A stretch of DNA of 64,000 bases, taken from NCBI GenBank assembly GCA_034509925.1, contig CM067528.1, positions 4,581,001 through 4,645,000 of the forward strand, in the 5' to 3' direction. Source of the stretch: Hirudinaria manillensis (taxonomy: Eukaryota > Annelida > Clitellata > Hirudinida > Hirudinidae). Numbering within the stretch: position 1 is the stretch's first letter; each line of letters starts with the position of its first letter. Below the pieces are notes generated by a model. That model did no database searches and was not told the origin of the DNA. It saw nothing but the letters and a program-made list of their open reading frames with translations. Of this stretch, positions 23,956 through 36,511 are shown in pieces. The position numbers and the translations under genes were made by a program.

Positions 23956-26665
23956 ATGCCAAATTCGATGTTAATAGTTATTTTCTGGTTGGAAACTATC
24001 GCTGGCACGCCACAAGGTGAGCACGAATGGAAACTTGTGTTTTAAATTCGGTTGAATGTAAACACTTGGAAAATCACGCATTTACTTTTATTTTGATTTG
24101 TTTTTACAAAAAAACGTAAAGCAGCTATTTTAGAAATAATTGGATTATTAAATCCATTCGCAGGCACGTCACTTTGGTTTGTATGCAGTTGCCAAATAGA
24201 ATAATAAGTAAGAATCTCTGGAAGATAAGTCATGCTCCTCTATCTTTTCTGAAGCGACGCAGCAGTTCATACTGCACGCTTGACTTGGTGCTGAATCATG
24301 CGTCCTAATTGACTTGAAATGCACCTTCAGTTTCTCTTATTTTCGCTCAATCGCCCACTCCGGCTTGGAGCGTTGCCTCTCGGAACCGCATTGAAATCTG
24401 AGTCTTTGGAAGTAATTGGAGGTTTATGGAGTCATAACAAAACCTTTCTCACGGAAGAAACCAATTGAATGTCATCCGTTACGTTTCTCTCATTCTACGT
24501 TCTCAGCCATAACAGTGCAGTAGGAAATGATCACTTTCAAGAACATTTCATTTTATTTTAAATCCTTTACAGACTCAGTAACGGCAAATTGTTTAAAATT
24601 TCACCATCAGCAGAATTCGGAACGTCAGACGAGTCGGAGAAGCGCCACTTGACTTCGGTCTGCCACACGGAATTCTTTGCAGTCAGGTGCGGCCTCAACG
24701 AAATGTTGGTGATCCTCGGCGCCCACTACGGACGGATGCGCATCAACAGGTGCGTTAGGGAGAACTTCGGTTACATCGGTTGCTCCGACGACGTGACGAC
24801 GGCCATGGACGAGTTTTGTTCTGGCAGGAGGAGTTGCAGCGTCAGGGTCCTCGACGATACATTCGCAGATTCTCCACCTTGTCACGAGGATCTCAACTCC
24901 TACCTGGAAGTTGAGTTCCAGTGCCTGAAAGGTGAACTAAAGTTGTTCAGTGATTCGTTTTCTTTTTGTCATCCATTTGCCAGTTACTGAGGTTGTCAAT
25001 CTGAGTTTTACCTCTTTCGATCTTAAAATTACATCGTTAGGAATAATTGCCATCGTCCTTCTCGTCATTAAATAAACTTATTCTGTAAATTAACAAATTT
25101 CGAACATTACTAACTAATATTGGTTACAATTTAATCGAGGATTTCCCGATCATTTTGGCGGAAGAAATATTTAATTTTTTGCATATTATTATTGTTCATA
25201 GTTATTATTACTGTCGTTCAAATTATTATCATTATTTAATCTCTACGTGTCTCTTTTTGCAGTTCTCATGCCCTCACCAGGCGATTGTCAGAAGAACTTT
25301 GACTTGAACTTTGACCCATCGTCAGCTGCCATCCACGTGGCATCTCCTTCGTTCCTTTTTCCCAAGGAGTACCAATGCCCTCAGGAGTCAAACCCCGTGA
25401 CCTCTTGGGTCTTCAGATGTCGACCAGGTCAACGACTCAAGGTCACCTTGATTGACTTTACCTTCTCAAAGAGGAACAACTCCCGGCACGTTGTTGGCAA
25501 CAAGACCATGGCACTTCAGCCTTGTCTTCGCGAATATGCAACGGCATCGGACAAACAGGACTCTACAGACCAGATTTCCATCTGCGGACCTTCCATTAAC
25601 AGGCAAACGTCGATCATCGTGTCCTCATCGAACTACCTGAGGCTGGAGTTGAACCACCAGACTTACGATCTCAATAATGGCAGAAGGTCTCCTTTCCTTT
25701 TGAGGATTGAAAGTAAGTCAAACATTGATACTAACAATATATAAAAAAAATAATAATTTTAATTAATCACGAAATCTAAAGTTAACACGCTGGTGATGTG
25801 GTAATGGTATCTATACTATAGTGATGATGACGTTAATCACTGTAATCAATGATTGTCCAATCAGCAGAGGGATGTCCAGACGAAGAGCCCCCAATCGGTG
25901 GCTGGATGACGAGGAGTGAACATTCACTCATCCAGGGCTGCAATCACTCCACGCTCACCTGGAGATTGGACTGCATTTCCAAGGGATGGAGGGGAACTAA
26001 AATGAACTGCTCAGCTATTAACAGAGGTACCTTTCTTGAGATGAATGAACGAATGAAGTTGCGAATGAATTAACCAGCGAATTGCTATCCTTAATAATCT
26101 TGACATTCTGTAATTGGTCATGCTGGATGAAATCTGAATGACTGGATTTCTGCGATTTTAATTCAAATACCAGATGACGCTTTAAAGTATAAACGTTGCA
26201 ATTCATCCTCGAATCTTATGAATAAATATTATCTTTTCCAATAAATAAATAAATAAATAAATAAACAAATAAATATTTTAATATCAATTAGATTTTTAAA
26301 TATCAACTATTACTTATTATTTACAGTAACTGAACATCTCATCGAAGATCATCTGGAAACTTTCGTCGTTTCGCTTGGTTGGCTTCTTGAGCTTATGCAC
26401 GTGTGAAAGCCACGCGTAATCGCCAATCACATACGTTCCTTCACGTGTCACATGCAATCATCGTGCGTGACCTGGTAACCACTTTAAATGCCAACTTACC
26501 GTAACTCTTGTAACAGGTGTCCTGATTGCTGCCGCCTCATTCTCAGCATCTTTTATTTGCCTCGTGGTTCTCTTGTCGAGGAAGATCAAACAGCTCAAAA
26601 GGTTTGAGACTCTAACCCTAAGCCTAAGCCCTAACCCTAACCCTAACCCTAATGCGCTTGCGTGA
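23956..26665 (+). CDS. SUEL-type lectin and CUB-like domain transmembrane protein
   Basis: Exons 23956-24016 (signal peptide M-P-N-S-M-L-I-V-I-F-W-L), 24611-24931, 25263-25712, 25865-26026 and 26517-26665. The second exon is a galactose-binding SUEL domain: C-G-L-N-E-M-L-V-I-L-G-A-H-Y-G-R, then C-S-G-R-R-S-C-S-V-R-V and C-H-E-D-L-N-S-Y-L-E-V-E-F-Q-C, the pattern of sea-urchin egg lectin and latrophilin. The third exon is CUB-like with paired cysteines; the fourth is a short Cys module (C-N-H-S-T-L-T-W-R-L-D-C). The last exon encodes a membrane helix (G-V-L-I-A-A-A-S-F-S-A-S-F-I-C-L-V-V-L-L) and a basic stop R-K-I-K-Q-L-K-R. Reading on gives a short tail through telomeric repeats; a donor at 26602 could instead lead to unseen cytoplasmic exons. 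An exon at 26327-26406 could give a secreted end. Similar SUEL+CUB proteins occur in arthropods; ligand unknown. Confidence 0.75.
26241..26275 (+). repeat. AAAT tetranucleotide microsatellite
   Basis: Tandem ATAA units with one ACAA interruption, in an intron of the SUEL lectin gene. Confidence 0.85.
26613..26652 (+). repeat. Interstitial telomere-like repeat (CCCTAA)n
   Basis: About 40 bp of TAACCC/TAAGCC units ending in four perfect CCCTAA copies, directly downstream of the membrane exon of the lectin gene. The C-rich strand is the + strand. If the exon reads through, it encodes alternating Pro-Asn. Confidence 0.85.
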
Positions 26666-28936
26666 ATTTGTCTTATGCACGTCTGACAGACGTTTTCTGT
26701 ATATGAATGTTTCTTAATCACCTCCTTCGCTCAATGATGGCGAGAACTTTAAAACTAATTATTATTTTTATTTATCTGTGTCAAAAATTCATTTACCCTT
26801 TCATCTCTAGTTAGGTTCGAATTTAATTTATTATTCAAATTTAATCTTCAAACCCCCAAAAAGATCCAGACATACCCTGATTGAAATTATATTTATAGCT
26901 TTGAATTATTTCACTCTGAAACAACTCAACAACACGCCATTTCTTCTTTTCGTATGCAAGATTGACAAAACCAAATTTAAGAAGAAAAGTTCTTTTAGCT
27001 TTTCCTGAGGGAACAAACCAACTCTATATTGAAGAGTTTATTTGCTCCCTTAACCCCTCAGTTACTGCAAAACGCAAAAAAAAAGTCGTCCGATGACCTT
27101 TGCAGGGGACATAACTTGGTGGGTTCAGGCCTCCTGAGTGGCTATACCCCTAACCTTCGACTTTTTATGAGAGGCAGGAAAAGGTCATTCGTCTAAGGAT
27201 TGGAAACAATAATATAAATGCTGCCACATCCCCTGGAAAAATTGAAAGGACGTTCTTCCTTTGCATCTGAGAGGGACGTCTGCGGCTAACATCACTAACT
27301 ATAATATATGCAACTCCTTCCCCCACCCTGCAAACAATACTACAAATCAACGCTACATAAATGCACGGTCCAAATATGTTTAGGATGTTTGATGCAGTTT
27401 CATGTGAACATTTTGCAGACAACAGGACAACAGGAGAAGAGGACACGCTCTCGACGTGGCATCAACGATTTGTCAACATTTGAGTTACTAACGACCAATT
27501 CATTACGTGGTTTTAGTTGAAAATGCTGTCCTTTTTATTTGTAGTTGTTACCAGTTTAAGAATGGTTGTTAATTCATGGTTAGGATTGTTGTTGAGGCGC
27601 GATATAATTGCAAAATTGGATTTTCGTTTGAAATAAATTGACACGAGAAATTTAAATTAATAGAAAATCTGTTAAGGCTGTTAAAATGTTGGATCGATGT
27701 AAACTAACATTGATGGAGTGTTGACTTTTAACATATTTCAATACCCTTTCGCGTTGGAGCGTTGAAATTAAGCATTATCTTCATTCCATCTTTCCATTAA
27801 ATCCTGAGCAATTACAAGTAAAAGTGGCGTTGCATTTTAAATTCATAATATTAAATATCCACATCCTCTTGTGATGGGCTGTAACATTAAATGGCAAATG
27901 GATTCAGAAGATGAGAGAAGATGTTCATAGAATCTAATGAAAGCCTCGATAGATTGTTGTAAGCCTTGTAAGGTTTGTAAAGTTTATCCGATTAGTGGAT
28001 TAGGCTTTATTAGCGTCCAATGCAGAACTGGATTAATGAATGACTTATAAATTAAACATTAGATTATGCGTTAACGTTAACATCTGGCTTTAATTTTGTT
28101 TAAGTTAAGGCAAAATAAAAATCAAAATTGTTCATTGATGAGCATTAATTACTAAGAGATTAACTTTTTAAAACATTAAGCCAAACATTAGAGCGGCATC
28201 CAATTTCAGTGACACCATGAATTTCATGGCAAAGTTTCATCAGAGTCTCAAAACTGGCGCTTTTTTTTAAATGGTAGTTTCAAATTAAATCAAAAATTTA
28301 TCTGAAAAAAAGCGGAGAGGCGATTAAATTTTATTTAATATTTTGAAATGTGCATCCACAAACTTTTGTTAATTTTTGATGCGCTATATTCTCCTTCCTG
28401 CCTCCGCTTTGATCATGAAAATTGCCTTCACACTTTCATTTCAAAACATTCGGTGTTCTGTTTCTCCATTTCCTCTTTCTTTTCTTCAACGGAACGCCGA
28501 CAACAGCGGCCGAACGTTTCAGTCGACAACATCTGAGCGATGGTCGAGAAGATACAAACAACAACTTCCCAGCATCAACTGCCGACAGGAAATTCCAAAC
28601 TTATGCCAAGTTCTTAGTGGGTCGTAAGAGGTCCATCCCTTGTCCAAATCGAAGAACGGATGCTCTGGAGTCGTTTCTATGACAACCTGAGGTGTTTATA
28701 AACCTTGCGGCAGTTAAAAGACTATTGATTACATTAAACGTGAAGGAATCGTTAGAAAATTATTTGGTTGGGACTATGAATACGTAAGTGTAAATAATCG
28801 TCATGCATGCAAATTATTTCATTAAATTCTATTTAATTGCTCTTCAAATCAAAAAAAAATTTGTTGCTGGTTTTACGGTAAATCTTAATTTTTATTCGCT
28901 GAACGCAGCCATTTTTTAAAAACTATCTACGTGAAT
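26666..28936. other. Stretch without a clear gene
   Basis: Mostly AT-rich. A + strand patch at about 28485-28682 has coding-like composition after a pyrimidine tract (acceptor near 28510) and could be a cytoplasmic exon of the lectin gene or an orphan exon; two frames are open there and I cannot choose between them. Confidence 0.4.
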
Positions 28937-29413
28937 TCATTTACGACTCAACAACAAGACCTGTGTTTTGTCGTCGCAAAGGACAAAGCCCAGCGTGATG
29001 GTGTCGAAATCGTGGTTCTCCTTCATGTGGATGATAAGCATTTGTTCCACGCTCAAATCATCCGCGTTTCGGCAGCTATCGACGAAGTCCTGTTTCGTGA
29101 TGTCTCCGATGCCACGCAGTTCGCCATTCTTCAGGCGTACTTTGGAGGAATTCGTGAAGCAAAACTCCTGGTGATCGACGCAGAAGTTCAGACGCACAGC
29201 GGGTTCAGGATTCACTGCTCTGACCAAAGGTATCTGATGGCTGTTGAATCTGATTCGATTCGACTCATCTGGAGATTTAACAAAGCAGTTCAGGGATCTT
29301 TCCTCGCCTTGGTTCTTTTCTCTGTCGAAGTTAATGGAGCGAGAGAGGTTCTTTGTTTGGTTGCAACCTGCCGATGGACCATGCTTTGAATGAAAGTTAT
29401 TTTTTGACCACAT
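28937..29413 (-). CDS. Unidentified protein, C-terminal exon
   Basis: A GC-richer block open on the minus strand for up to 158 codons, ending ...T-Q-V-L-L-L-S-R-K before the stop. The likely acceptor is an AAAG about 45 bp inside, before N-L-S-R-S-I-N-F-D. Cys and hydrophobic spacing (L-N-F-C-V-D-H-Q-E-F-C-F) looks like a real folded domain, but I do not recognise it. The + strand of the same block is also open (152 codons), so strand is not certain. It may continue the exon at 29711-29958. Confidence 0.4.
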   Translation of the reverse strand: MWSKNNFHSKHGPSAGCNQTKNLSRSINFDREKNQGEERSLNCFVKSPDESNRIRFNSHQIPLVRAVNPEPAVRLNFCVDHQEFCFTNSSKVRLKNGELRGIGDITKQDFVDSCRNADDLSVEQMLIIHMKENHDFDTITLGFVLCDDKTQVLLLSRK

Positions 29414-29652
29414 GCAATGATTTTCAATGTCTGGCTCTGAAAAATTGTTTCAAGAATATCATAACGGCGTGAAATTTATTCCAGGTGGAAGGGGCGTAGT
29501 CTTGAAAGAGAGTTGAAAGAAATGGGCGGAGTCAAAAAGCGGTAACGAATCAAAGCCGCCATTCTGGAATTAAAATAAAACAAAAACGTTTGCAAATTGT
29601 TTTCAAATAAATCGTCAAATTGTTAAAAGTAATCAACACGTCTTCACATCTC

Positions 29653-29958
29653 CTAGGTAACGGGAGAGGCCCCGATTATTAAACTCTGAAGTGCTCTCGG
29701 ACTGAACGCCACCTTGACTGACAGAATGCAAATTGCGAGGTTATGTGATACAATTTCTTGTGACGATGCGAAAAATTCTCCATTACCGATAATATTACCA
29801 GCCATTCGACCGGAGAAATGTTTTAGCGTGTCTAAGTAATTGAAAAAAACTTCAAAGTCGTCTGCCGTGCTTTCCTGCGATGAAAGCCGGACAAAAGAGC
29901 GCGGCGGCGCGACCGACATCTTTGTTGTTCGTCTGCTGATCGAACTGGACATCGGCAA
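29653..29958 (-). CDS. Unidentified protein, possible N-terminal exon
   Basis: A minus-strand frame starts M-P-M-S-S-S-I-S-R-R-T-T-K and runs 101 codons. A donor (AAG|GTGGCG) at about 29711 would end the exon after ...I-C-I-L-S-V-K and could join it to the block at 28937-29413. No family recognised. The Ser/Arg-rich start and amphipathic stretch F-F-N-Y-L-D-T-L-K-H-F suggest a real protein, with low certainty. Confidence 0.35.
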   Translation of the reverse strand: MPMSSSISRRTTKMSVAPPRSFVRLSSQESTADDFEVFFNYLDTLKHFSGRMAGNIIGNGEFFASSQEIVSHNLAICILSVKVAFSPRALQSLIIGASPVT

Positions 29959-30947
29959 TGATTATTTATTATTTGTTTTTGTTCCAATCTAAGGAAATCT
30001 TAATTTCGATGAAAAGGATCGCAATGAATTATCTCGGATTAATTCCCGTAATCCAGAAACCTTATAATAGTTGTTGATATTAATTATGCCATTTCTTGGC
30101 CACATGAATGATTAGCTCGGATTATTCCCGTTTCAACAATCGAAGATGGAAAATCTCAGGCGATTTATAAGGGTACTTTAAGGCGGTTTAGATTTTTATT
30201 TATAAAAATGGTTTATTTTGTAGCCAGTTATTCTTCGCAACAATAAACATGATCAGTTGTAATTGCAGTCAGTGAGTGTTAGTAACAATTCCTAACTTAA
30301 TCCTGCCCCTAGGTTAGACGATTATTGGATCTGGAAATAACATCTTATTGTTAATGTCTAACTTAATTGAATCAACCACCACTTTCTCTGGTTCTGAATT
30401 CGATCATAAAAGGGCAAACGTGAAATTTATTTGAAGTTAATGATGATAATGGTTTCAAGTTTGATTAGATTGGCATATTAGAGTCCCAGCGTAAATTAAA
30501 GCTTTAGGATAACTTTGCCCGAACAGAAGTGTTTTAAGGGCTGGTCGGCGATGGATAGTCCGTTCCAAGCGAGTCGATAACGTTTATAAGTTGGTTAAGT
30601 TGAGCTTGGATTGTCAGCATTGCCCTTCCGAGAGTTAAGAAAAATTAATTTTAAGCACCTGTATTAACAGTTCAATATCTTGTTTTTAACTTAAAAAATA
30701 AAAAGTCGTTTACATTTAGTCGTGTCCACAATCAGTTTGATATTCGTTGATGCGTGATTCTAATATATTTATCAAAGGAAGGAACTTAACATCAGCTTTT
30801 AAAATATTTTCGACGATCGTTGTCCATCTCAATAATGTTCGAACCTTAAAGTTTTGTTCAACCTAACACCTCAATTGTTTATGCCGCTCTCACCTGTATT
30901 GCCTGGTATTGCTTACAATAATCTCACGTTAATACTTTCGCAGACCC
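29959..30947. other. Intergenic region
   Basis: AT-rich, no gene seen. It separates the unidentified minus-strand block from the PLEKHA-like gene and, if both are real, is a divergent promoter region. Confidence 0.45.
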
Positions 30948-33900
30948 ATGATGGAGGCGCTTCTGGACGAGAAGTTACCGTCTAAATGGACATATGCCGT
31001 TACTTCCGATGGACGGGTCTTCTTTTTAAAGTCGAGTATCAGCATAGCAGTTGCTTGACATTACTTTTACATTAACTTAATTTTACCTAGTAACATTTGC
31101 CATTAGAATGAGTTTGAGTATTGTAAAAATGCTTGAGGTTATTTTGATGGATAAATCCATTAATAAAGTTTGAACGCTTCTGACAGTGATGATTCTAAAT
31201 CATCCACATGGATTCATCCTAAGCAGAAGCAAAGCATTCAAAGTGGACACTTCAAAAGCTCAGGTAGGCTATAGTGGAATTTCATTAAAAGTTTATTTTT
31301 GGTTTATTTATTTATTTGGTTTGATTCAGATTTACCTGATGGGATGGAATTTGACTATACTGACGAAGGCATTCCATATGTTATAGAGTCAGTTTCCTTT
31401 GATATACTTTAAATTGATTAACATTATCTTAAAAATTACTGAATTTCTTTCTCAGCCATATCACCTCAACAAATTCCTGGCAACCTCAAGAGAAAGTTGA
31501 GATGAAGAAGTAAGGGTGTTGGGACGTGGGAATATTTCATTTGCTTTAACTGAATCTGTTATTTTTCAGAAACCCAAAAAGATCTACGTCTCCATTCAAG
31601 AGAATTGTTAGTTAATGAATCAATTAAAATATTATATTGTAATTTTGTGTATTATTTTTCAAAAGAACTCTAAAAGAAAAAGCTTGAAGAAGAAGTAAGT
31701 AATTATTTGGGCTCTTTTGATCAAATGTTTCTATTTAACTACATTGACTCACCTTGAATAGGTCTGTGGATGTGAAGAGAAACCATCATTCTGAGGTTGT
31801 ATTGAGAGATTGGCTTCACAGGCAGGTTAATAAATTCTCACTTTTAATCATTTTGTTCAAAGAAAACTGAAAATTAAAAAAAAATTGTTCAATCATGATC
31901 TTGAAGGAAGGTGGCCTAGGTCCTTTAAAAACTTGGAAGAAAAGGTGGTGCGTGCTTTCCGATTTATGCCTCTTCATCTATAAAGGTTAAATCTGCCTCT
32001 AATTCAAGATATGGGATAATATTTTATTAATTTTGTCATTTATTCTTCTAAAGGACCTGAGGAAGGAGAATTGCTGGGTTCCGTTTTACTTCCAAGTTAC
32101 AAAATCACACCAGGACAAAAGGATTCTGCAAATAAGAAGTTTATCTTCAAAGTACAGTTGGATTTCATGTTTACTTTATCTTAGAACTAACCTTAAATTT
32201 AATAACAATAATGTAATAAAGGTGACCCTATATTCGATCATGCAATCAAACTTGTTAACTATAATAAACAAGCAATAATAAGCAGAATGCTAAATGCTGG
32301 TTAATTGCGATCAATAAACTCCGTGTTAAAATCCAGGCAGAGCATGAAAATATGAAGTCTGAACATTTTGCTGGGGAAACAGTTGAGGAAGCAGAGAAAT
32401 GGTTGGAAGCAATGCATCTTGCATCATTGGCAGTTGATGTCACGGAGTTAGTTGAGAAATAATTTTCAGGATTATAAATTATTGAAAGAAAATAATATTA
32501 AATCAAAAGACAGGAAGTTTTTACAGACGAAAATTTGAATCTAAGATCTTCTGCACCTTCGCTTGCCGATCACAAGGGTCTGTTGCATGACTCAAAAAAT
32601 CCTGACAGACATAACCCTGTTGTGCAAAATATTATCGGCTACAAAAATATTGAACTAACCCCTGAACAAATAACTGTAAAGAATAACTTGCCCCTGGATG
32701 ATTCCTCACATAAACAAGATGCTTCGAGGTTTCATGAGAGATTGGACTTTAGAAATTTATCTGTTGATAAAGGTTGTGATAGAATTCCCACTAATGTTAC
32801 TGGGCAGTCCACAAACTGCTGGAAAGATGTGGATGCACGGAATGATTGGAGAACCACAAGAGAATTGACACCAATGAGCTCAGATGTATGTGATCTCTCC
32901 AGAGTCAGAGAATGGACAGAAGAACAAAATAAATTCAGGAATGAAATTTTAGCATCTGGATCATCAGATGAAATGCCCTATACAAGCTCTCCTATTAGAG
33001 GGGATTCTAGGTGGAAAGAAGGAGAAAATAACAAACTGGACAGAGACAACTTCTCTGCCTTTCCATCAGAATCAAATGTTAGTGGCCTCAAAGACCAATT
33101 AAACAGACACACAAATGCTCATCACAAGTTGAGTCAACAAAGTGGGTTTTATCAAAACAACCTTCTTAAAATGAACACTTTCTTGGATCAGTCAGATGAT
33201 GTCACTCCCAATGGAAATACAGGCCTCTTGAGCCAGGAATTCGGCAAAAATAACTCAGACGTTCCATATTTAAGATCTGTAAAAGAGCCGGAGATTGGAT
33301 CGAGCGTTAAATCTTCTATTTCTTCAAACTTATCAAATTTGGTTAGGACATGCATATCATCTCCAAAAATGGAGGATGTTTCCATACAATTTATGAAGCA
33401 AACAAGCACTGATATTTCATCAAGTCTTGAATCTTTGAAAAAGGTTAATTATTGTTTTAATTATAAAGCAGTTCAATGGTTTAAATTTAGTTTTCTTTTT
33501 ATAACATTGTGTTTTCCTTTCAACTTAAAATTAATTCTTCATGTTATCAGCAACTTTTTTTAAACCTCAAAACATTAGAGAAATTATCTGTGACACTATT
33601 GTTAGCATATTTCATGATTATCCTGGCCAATTTTCCAACAGAGAGACATGAGGAATATCATTTCAAATGTTGAAAGTCACCTAGAAGAGTCTCACAATCT
33701 CTTGGATGTGCTCAGCCAACTGCCTTGCCAATCTCCATCTCAGGTGCAAAACAATCTTTCCTTATAAATCGTATACTTTTCAATAGTTATATTTGAATAT
33801 ATAAATGTTTTTGTTTCTTGCTCGTCCTTGGCCATGTTCAACAACTTTAAATCTACCAAAAGAAGGAACAATTGGTTCAAGTGTTGATTCAGTTGCGAAG

Positions 33901-36223
33901 GGATCAGACGTGCCTGCACGAGCTGCTTTATAACCTCACATCAAATGGCAATTCAGAGTGAGGCAGTTTGTTTTAAGCTTTATATTTATTCAAATATGTC
34001 TGAGAATATCAGACTGGTCATTGTGTACTAAATAATTAAATATATGCAGTAAACTGCAAACAGTCAGAGAACTGATCAACAAGAATTCTGAAGTGACAAA
34101 TCAGCTTGAAGGCTGCCTCTATGGAACATCAACCAAGATGGTTATTTTTTTTAATTAAATGAGACACAATATAACTGTTATCAAAAAACAGATCTTGATG
34201 CTCAAAATATAAAACAAGAGCTCCTTTTATGCTCGTCATATTGCTCATAACGAATATTTTCATCTGCGTAGTGAATCAGTAATTGTTCAGCGGCATCAAA
34301 TAATATTTTGTTTTAGAGTACAGCGTCAGATCTAAATAAAACTGAAAGCAGGGCTGAACCTCCTAAACCAAGGAAGAGAAGCACCACTCAGGCCACAAGC
34401 CCCTCAACAACTTCACCGACTGACTCCAATACTCCAACACACATTGAAAACGTGAAAACACATGCTAACAGTGAAGTCAATGTAGGTACAAAGAAGAATG
34501 AGACGAAATATAACTTTGAGCAACCTCTAGACGATAATCCAAGCCTCTATGAACGTGGAAATGGAAATGAGGGTCTGATGCATGGAGCTGGAACAGATAC
34601 AAGTGTAAAAGCAGAAAACTTTAAAAATGGGAATGCATTTACTAAAAATGTACATTCAAATTTTGGACATCAAAAATTTAAATTCAATTCAAATCCACAA
34701 ATTGATGCAAATCCAAGTAGAAGTGAATTTTCTGCTTCCTTACTTGGAAATAACAAGTTACAGAAATCAGAACAATCTAAGCCTGCAGGTCAATTGGATA
34801 GTTTTGGTTTGGACAGATTGAAGAATCCAAATTTGGGTATGCATCTCACTGGAGCCTCAAGCAAAAATTTCACATCTGGAGCCTTTGCCGAGGTTTCTTC
34901 AAATGTAGAAGCGAAACTGTCATTTGATCAAAATGAATATCACAAAAATGGAAACAAAATAAGTCTTGATCAAAAATTGAGTGAAATGGCACATAATGAT
35001 GATAGCATGCTTGAGCCATTTCAATTTCTTGAAACAGATTTGGATTCAATGCATACTTATAACATAGCTAAGTTTTCACATGGTATTAAACCAAGTGATC
35101 TGAACAAGTCCCCAGCCTATAGAAAAACTTCACCATCTATGGAAATTAGATCACATCTTAATAGAGATATAAAGCCAAACCAGCAACTAGTAGCTGGAGT
35201 TTTTGAGGTTGAATCACCTGCTGTGGTTTATATGAAACACAACCTGGACATGAGCCAAGACAAGCAAATCATTTACAAGTCTTCTATTCTAAATAAATTT
35301 GATTTCCATGCAACTGAGAAACATAGAAAGTCATTTGTCCCATTAAAGGATCCTGATGACTCCAGAATGTCTCACTCATATTCAAGGAATCCTGGAATGG
35401 AGGTTCATATTATATTGAAACTCTACACACCTTTTCTTGAAACTAACTTATTAAACATGTTATTATGTTAATTTACAATCTGCTATTTCTGGGTGCCTCA
35501 GGAACATGACACAAATCCTTTTCCAGGAGGCAAGTGCTTATTTGATAATCAATACACATTGCATTTTACAATTGGAATTGATTTCCAGCACGTCAGAGGA
35601 CTCACTCTTTATCCAACAATGAAGCAAAGGAATTCAAAGATAACATGTTGAGAAACGTCAAATCTACACAGGCATGCTGAATGATACGTATATTATTTTA
35701 GCACTTAATTCTGACCCGAACCTTTTGATCAGAATCTAAAGGAAAACGAAGACACAGAAGATGAAGCTGAAACAGGATTTCGGAGCAGATCCAATATCAG
35801 AAGGCTCTCGGGCATATTCACTCCTCGACCTTTTTATAAAAGCAGAAGTACCAATGAAGTTCAAAGTGAATCGAAACCAAGAAACGAAAGAATCCACGCC
35901 ACAGTTAGTAGTTAAATTTAAAAACACCCTATTTCATGCATTTTGACATAACTTTTATGAAGGATCATACAGAAAGATGTTCATCCAATGGGAATGACCT
36001 AATAGGCAGACATCAGGCTAACAAGAATAATGAAATGTTAGAGCAGTCAAAAAGACCTCAAACCATTCAGAAACTAATAAAATCTCAAAGGAGGGAAGGG
36101 AACCCTGAATATAGAGAATATGTTGAGAATGAAAAAAGATGGAAGCAGCAATTCCTTGACCAAATGCCATCCCATTCTCATCAGCCTTCACCCAGAAACA
36201 AATTTCATGGTAAAGTCATTTGA
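30948..36223 (+). CDS. PLEKHA5/7-like WW-WW-PH domain protein
   Basis: About 19 exons, near 1,180 residues: 30948-31030, 31187-31263, 31330-31387, 31456-31509, 31570-31606, 31666-31694, 31762-31825, 31907-31985, 32054-32151, 32337-32446, about 32516-33443, 33642-33743, 33863-33957, 34050-34140, 34317-35402, 35502-35529, 35589-35671, 35733-35903, 35963-36223. WW1 is L-P-S-K-W-T-Y-A-V-T-S-D-G-R-V-F-F...S-T-W-I-H-P, WW2 L-P-D-G-M-E...S-T-N-S-W-Q-P (first Trp replaced by Met). The PH domain has W-K-K-R-W-C-V-L-S-D and L-L-G-S-V-L-L-P-S-Y, as in PEPP-type, phosphoinositide-binding adherens-junction and cytoskeletal adaptors PLEKHA5/6/7. A long Ser/Asn-rich linker and a coiled-coil-like segment (exons 33642-34140) follow. 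The junction into exon 11 is uncertain (two in-frame solutions). Two introns have GC donors (35530, 35672). Confidence 0.88.
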
Positions 36224-36511
36224 TCAAAATTCAAATCCACAGATTTTATAATTGGCTTGAAGACAAGTTGACTTTATTATTAAGTTTATAATTAACTCTA
36301 AGCAGCTTATGTAGCTCTTTATAAGCTTCACATAATACTTCACAGGTTTATGAGTGCATAATGAGAACAAACTGCATGGACAACCACAAATATATTCAAG
36401 TACTCGTCACTTTTTTAACCCATTTTGTATTTATATTTGAAATCAATATGCTAACAAACAAGTTTTTCATGAGTGGTTCAGAGTTATTTTCTTGGAAATC
36501 CCCCAAAAATG

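Noticed and set aside
26327..26406. Alternative last exon giving a secreted lectin form
   Set aside because: Phase fits and a stop follows, but no independent evidence; mentioned only inside the gene entry.
28931..29389. 152-codon + strand frame
   Set aside because: Overlaps the minus-strand block that reads more like a natural protein; kept only as a caveat on strand.
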